Shown one piece after another: positions 60,980-64,000 of a stretch of DNA of 64,000 bases; position 1 is the first letter of the stretch; each line of letters starts with the position of its first letter. A program made the translations under genes and the position numbers. Below the pieces are notes generated by a model. The model saw nothing but the letters and a program-made list of their open reading frames with translations. It was not told where the DNA came from and ran no database searches. Location of the stretch: positions 83,235 to 147,234 of the forward strand of contig JAQGHR010000157.1 in assembly GCA_028291545.1 (NCBI GenBank), written 5' to 3'. The DNA is from Planctomycetota bacterium (GTDB lineage Bacteria; Planctomycetota; Planctomycetia; Isosphaerales; Isosphaeraceae).

Positions 60980-61738
60980 TCACGCGAGATTTCGAGGCCG
61001 AGGGCGTGGTACATTCCCGACCCAGGTGCCGATCGCCTCGCCCGAGATCGCGCGCTCAATATTACCCTCGTTCTTGAAGTTGAACACGAGGATCGGCAGC
61101 GCGTTGTCCAGGCACATGCCGATCGCGGTCATGTCCATCACCTTGAGATCGTCCCGCAAAACCTGGTCGTAGGTCAAGTTCTCGTAACGAATTGCATGCG
61201 GGTTCTTTTCAGGATCGGCCGAGTAGATGCCATCAACGCGAGTCGCCTTGAGGATGGCCTCAACGCCGAGCTCCTTGCCTCGGAGTGCCGCGGCGGTATC
61301 CGTGGTCACGAACGGACTACCCGTGCCGGTGGCGAGGATGATCACGCGACCCCGGGTCAGATGCGTCAAGGCGCGGCGACGGATAAAAGGCTCAGCCACT
61401 TCTTCCATGCGAATGGTGGTCATGAGCCGGGTCTCGCAGCCGAGATTCTCGAGAGCGTCTTGCAAGGCAAGACCGTTGATGACGGTGGCGGTCATGCCCA
61501 TGTAATGGGCCGTGGCCTCCTTGATCAGCGTCTGCCCCTTGCTGAACGTCGAGCCGCGAAGGATATTTCCTCCTCCCACGACAATTGCGAGCTGAACACC
61601 TCGAGCGGCGACCCGAGCGGTTTGCTCGGCGATCCGGCCAAGCTCATCGACGTTGATGCCTCCCTGGCCTGGCAGGCAGAAACTCTCGCCTGAGAGTTTC
61701 AAGAGAACGCGACGGAAGACGGGCGTCGAGGCGTCCAT
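60980..61738 (-). CDS. pyrH: Uridylate kinase
   Basis: 252 residues from ATG 61738; ATG 61768 would add ten residues from the repeat-containing spacer. It phosphorylates UMP to UDP. Amino-acid kinase fold motifs: RVLLKLSGESF, LAIVVGGGNILRG, TAHYMGMTATVINGLALQDA, RGRVIILATGTGSPFVTTDTAA, and VDGIYSADPEKN. The ~10 terminal residues (PRPRNLA) are unusual. It lies third in rpsB-tsf-pyrH-frr, and a long hairpin repeat occupies the spacer between tsf and pyrH. Confidence 0.97.
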   Translation of the reverse strand: MDASTPVFRRVLLKLSGESFCLPGQGGINVDELGRIAEQTARVAARGVQLAIVVGGGNILRGSTFSKGQTLIKEATAHYMGMTATVINGLALQDALENLGCETRLMTTIRMEEVAEPFIRRRALTHLTRGRVIILATGTGSPFVTTDTAAALRGKELGVEAILKATRVDGIYSADPEKNPHAIRYENLTYDQVLRDDLKVMDMTAIGMCLDNALPILVFNFKNEGNIERAISGEAIGTWVGNVPRPRPRNLA

Positions 61739-61748
61739 AAGCTTCTCC

Positions 61749-61802
61749 GTAGGGTGCGCGAAAGGCACCAGATTCCGCGACGGTGCGCCTCGCGCACCCT
61801 AC
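61749..61802. repeat. Long hairpin, REP-like element downstream of tsf
   Basis: GTAGGGTGCGCG (61749-61760) pairs perfectly with CGCGCACCCTAC (61791-61802). Inside, AGG/CCT and CACC/GGTG add 7 more pairs with a 2-nt bulge, closing on a 12-nt loop. It occupies almost the whole tsf-pyrH spacer. The right edge reads CCCTACAG, as in the element at 62724-62777. Confidence 0.75.
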
Positions 61803-61805
61803 AGA

Positions 61806-62666
61806 TTATTCGGTCTCACCGACGACAAAACGGGCGAATCGGGCAACTTCAATGCCTTTACCGGCCGAGGCCACGACATCCTTGACCTTCTTGGCGCCGT
61901 CCTTCACGAAAATCTGGTCGATCAAGGCGTTTTCGCCGAACCAGGCATCGAGCTTGCCGGTGGCGATCTTCTCGCGGATATTCTCCGGCTTGTCGGCCGC
62001 CTGGGCGATGAAAATCCGCTTCTGTTCCTCGACCGTGGCCGCAGGCATCTCGTCACGCCGGGTGCAAAGAGGCTTTGCCGCGACGACCTGTAAGGCCAGA
62101 TCCTTGACCAACGCCTTGACGGCATCTGACTGGGCGGTTGCGTCATCGGGCGTGTGGACCTCGACCATCGCGCCGCTCTTCGCGTCGTGATGGATGTAGT
62201 AGTCCACCCGGCCTGAGCCAGGAACCTGGAACCTCGCCTTTCGGACGAGCGTGACATTCTCGCCAGTCCGCGCGTTCAGCTCGATCAGGATTTCGCGAAC
62301 GGTCTTGGAAGCATCCTTGAAGTACGCCTGGTCCAGGGTATCCCCGTCGGGACTCTGCGCGATGTGCTCGGCCAGCTCCTTGGCCGCCTGGCGGAACTCA
62401 TCGTTGCGCGCGACGAAATCGGTCTCACAACCGAGTTCGAGCAGAGCGCCGAGTCTCGCGTCGGGCGAGATGAAGACATCGACGCGACCGGCGGTCGCGG
62501 CGCGTCCGGCCCGCTTCTCGGCATTCTTGAGGCCGCGCTCCTTGGCCAGGGTCTCGGCCTTCTTCAGATCGCCGTCGGCCTCTTTCAAGAGGGCCTTGCA
62601 CTCCATGAGGCCGAGGCCGGTGCGCTTACGAAACTCGTTGACAGCCTGAGCCGTGATATCGGCCAT
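61806..62666 (-). CDS. tsf: Elongation factor Ts
   Basis: 286 residues. It exchanges GDP for GTP on EF-Tu. N-terminal domain: VNEFRKRTGLGLMECKALLKEADGD, the family signature; then LGCETDFVARNDEF, and two core subdomains. The stop lies 4 nt from the hairpin repeat. The ribosome binding site AAGGAG is 8 nt before the ATG at 62666. It sits between rpsB and pyrH in the usual order, separated from rpsB by 157 nt that hold a second hairpin repeat. Confidence 0.98.
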   Translation of the reverse strand: MADITAQAVNEFRKRTGLGLMECKALLKEADGDLKKAETLAKERGLKNAEKRAGRAATAGRVDVFISPDARLGALLELGCETDFVARNDEFRQAAKELAEHIAQSPDGDTLDQAYFKDASKTVREILIELNARTGENVTLVRKARFQVPGSGRVDYYIHHDAKSGAMVEVHTPDDATAQSDAVKALVKDLALQVVAAKPLCTRRDEMPAATVEEQKRIFIAQAADKPENIREKIATGKLDAWFGENALIDQIFVKDGAKKVKDVVASAGKGIEVARFARFVVGETE

Positions 62667-62723
62667 CGGCGGTGCTCCTTAACATCCAGCAGGAAAAGAT
62701 TCGTCGATTCGGTTGTCTCTGCC

Positions 62724-62777
62724 GGGCGTGTGGCGACAGGCCGCCTCGGTGGGAGGACGGCATGTCGGGACACGCCC
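62724..62777. repeat. Long hairpin, REP-like element between rpsB and tsf
   Basis: GGGCGTGT (62724-62731) pairs with ACACGCCC (62770-62777); further in, CGACA/TGTCG, GCCG/CGGC and CCTC/GAGG pair, giving about 21 base pairs in a 54-nt element with a 5-nt loop. The outer right edge CCCTACAG is shared with the element at 61749-61802, and both are exactly 54 nt by the paired arms. Confidence 0.7.
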
Positions 62778-62823
62778 TACAGGAGACGCATAATAGCCGG
62801 ATTGGGGTTCGGCCAATTTGCGA

Positions 62824-63807
62824 TTACTGGGCCGACGGCGGGATGTCGTGATCGCCACCGCCGCCCGGAATTGACGGGTCGGCCGTGATCGGAGCGGGGG
62901 TCTCCTCCCCTTCGGGCGAGACCGGACCGGCGACGGAGGTCGCCTCGGCACCGATGGTGGTCGTCTCGGGGTCGCGGGTCTGAGCGGCCTGGGCGGCCGG
63001 TGAGCGCTGGACGCCGCCACGCGCGCCACCGCGACCACCACGGTCGCCACCGCCACCACCACGGTCGCCACCGCCACCACGAGGCCCTCGCCCGGAGTCA
63101 CCCTCGCGGGGAGGAGGCTCGACCGGTGCGGCCGCCTTACCCTCAATGATCGCGTCGGTCAGTCGCTTCACCACGAGTTCGATCGACCGCATGCTGTCGT
63201 CATTACCGGGGATCGGAAGATCAATCACGTCCGGATCGCAATCCGTATCCAGCAGAGCGACGACCTTGATGCCCAGCTTGCGGGCTTCCGTCACCGCGAT
63301 CTTCTCTCGATGAGGGTCGACGACCAAGAGCGCCTCCGGCAGCCGCGTCATGTTGCGGATGCCTTCGAGGTTGCGCTGGATCTTGCGACGCTCGCGAGTG
63401 AGCGTGGAGACCATCTTCTTCGAGTAGCTCAGTGCCTGCTCGCCGTCGAGGATGCCTTCCAGCTCCTCCAGACGCTCGAGGCGGCTCCGAATCGTGCGGA
63501 AGTTGGTGAGCGTGCCGCCGAGCCAGCGCTCGGTGACATAGGGCATCCCGGATCGCTTGCATTCCTCGACGATCGTGTCGGCCGCCTGGCGCTTGGTTCC
63601 GACGAACAGGATGAGTCCGTTGGCGGAGGCAACGCGCGAGAAGAACTTAGTCGCGCGGAGCAAGCCGCGGACGGTTTCCTTCAGGTCGATGATGTGAATC
63701 AGGTTCCGCTTGCCGTAGATATACGGCTTCATCTTCGGGTTCCACCGGCTGGCCCGATGGCCGAAGTGGACGCCGGCATCAATCAAGTCTTTCACCACGA
63801 GCGCCAA
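62824..63807 (-). CDS. rpsB: 30S ribosomal protein S2 with Gly/Arg/Asp-rich C-terminal extension
   Basis: 327 residues, about 90 more than E. coli S2. Start TTG 63807 has GGGGGAG about 6 nt upstream. The S2 fold is complete up to residue ~230: LIDAGVHFGHRASRWNPKMKPYIYG, FVGTKRQAADTI, ERWLGGTLTNFRTIRSRL, and LVVDPHREKIAVTEARKLGI. Beyond it comes a tail with GGGGDRGGGGGDRGGRGG, then an acidic, Pro-rich end. The tail resembles RNA-binding RGG-like segments and is encoded partly by a 21-bp tandem repeat. It heads the operon with tsf, pyrH and frr. Confidence 0.97.
   Translation of the reverse strand: MALVVKDLIDAGVHFGHRASRWNPKMKPYIYGKRNLIHIIDLKETVRGLLRATKFFSRVASANGLILFVGTKRQAADTIVEECKRSGMPYVTERWLGGTLTNFRTIRSRLERLEELEGILDGEQALSYSKKMVSTLTRERRKIQRNLEGIRNMTRLPEALLVVDPHREKIAVTEARKLGIKVVALLDTDCDPDVIDLPIPGNDDSMRSIELVVKRLTDAIIEGKAAAPVEPPPREGDSGRGPRGGGGDRGGGGGDRGGRGGARGGVQRSPAAQAAQTRDPETTTIGAEATSVAGPVSPEGEETPAPITADPSIPGGGGDHDIPPSAQ
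63034..63080 (-). repeat. rpsB: 21-bp tandem repeat in rpsB tail
   Basis: Two perfect copies of a 21-bp unit (63034-63054 and 63055-63075) plus 5 nt of a third. Because 21 is a multiple of three, the unit encodes the 7-residue GGGDRGG-type repeat, and copy-number change would keep the frame. Confidence 0.85.
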
Positions 63808-63860
63808 GTCGATCTCCCCCGCAATTCAACGGTTGCGACGACATCCTCGACCGAGATCCG

Positions 63861-63877
63861 GCGGGCGATAGGCCCGC
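63861..63877 (-). promoter_or_regulatory. Small hairpin in rpsB leader
   Basis: GCGGGC (63861-63866) pairs with GCCCGC (63872-63877) around a 5-nt loop, about 55 nt upstream of the rpsB start, inside the predicted 5' leader. S2 autoregulates its operon through the leader in E. coli; a similar role here is only a possibility. Confidence 0.3.
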
Positions 63878-63926
63878 GGCGGCCGTTTACGAGCCGAAAA
63901 AAGGACACGGAAATTCAAGGAAAGGT

Positions 63927-63955
63927 AGTGTAGCGAATGGAGGGCGACGCGTCAA
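63927..63955 (-). promoter_or_regulatory. Sigma-70-type promoter of the rpsB operon
   Basis: On the minus strand TTGACG (63955-63950) and TACACT (63932-63927) are separated by exactly 17 nt, close to the consensus TTGACA-17-TATAAT. Transcription would start near 63920, giving a leader of about 110 nt before the rpsB TTG. Confidence 0.65.
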
Positions 63956-64000
63956 ATCGGGCAAGCGGGAAGTCCGGGGCACCGGGGAGTGAGCGCTCAC

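Noticed and set aside
63034..63080. Spaced-repeat look of a CRISPR-like array
   Set aside because: The 21-bp units are directly adjacent, in frame and inside rpsB, with no spacers.
1..64000. tRNA, rRNA, riboswitch, insertion sequence or prophage features
   Set aside because: Reading intergenic regions on both strands showed no cloverleaf with a CCA end, no rRNA segment, no transposase or integrase, and no riboswitch core I could recognise. Most spacers are too short to hide one.

Overview
The window is a GC-rich, densely packed bacterial chromosome segment with no rRNA, tRNA, CRISPR array, insertion sequence or phage gene that I can recognise. The gene content suggests a planctomycete, most likely of the Isosphaeraceae type. 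Pointers are FHA and von Willebrand A proteins beside an Hsp70-like protein, an ASPIC/UnbV FG-GAP lipoprotein, a DUF1802 protein, an exported DUF4185-like propeller protein, and the frequent use of GTG and TTG starts. The lineage call is an inference from gene content; no marker gene was compared.

Layout. (1) 3-4891: a four-gene operon of an Hsp70/VWA fusion, two membrane FHA proteins and an exported VWA protein, followed by an orphan exported protein and a HAD phosphatase. (2) 8413-14267: a methyltransferase, a gene-poor stretch with a possible glycosyltransferase remnant, a large membrane protein, gpsA, DUF1802 and a variant rhomboid; a PHP-domain gene converges on the rhomboid. (3) 15099-20087: a complete branched-chain amino-acid type ABC importer compressed into three genes by two fusions (binding protein + permease, permease + ATPase, ATPase). 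(4) 20103-26352: lpxH-like and YycJ-like hydrolases, then a nucleoside salvage operon (upp, pyrimidine phosphorylase, small orphan, NupC-type transporter, purine phosphorylase). (5) 26358-34183: a glycolate oxidase operon glcD-orphan-histidine kinase-glcE-glcF, in which a PhnD-type sensor kinase sits between the oxidase subunits. (6) 34281-39851: VOC protein, molybdopterin oxidoreductase, Glu-Q tRNA synthetase, prfB with its programmed frameshift, an orphan and glyA. (7) 39858-54646: membrane proteins, CvpA, FG-GAP lipoprotein, tandem glycosyltransferases, a zinc-ribbon methyltransferase, an exported propeller protein, P450, and a DUF485/sodium symporter pair. (8) 54676-63807: peptidase, DapA-family lyase, STAS, second rhomboid, GNAT, trpD, and the translation operon rpsB-tsf-pyrH-frr, with a good sigma-70-type promoter at the window's end.

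The observations I rate highest are the apparent AUC start codon of upp, the fused Liv transporter, the sensor kinase inside the glycolate oxidase operon, the Hsp70-VWA/FHA operon, the SPY tripeptide in release factor 2, the long soluble insertion in the sodium symporter, and a pair of long hairpin repeats flanking tsf.
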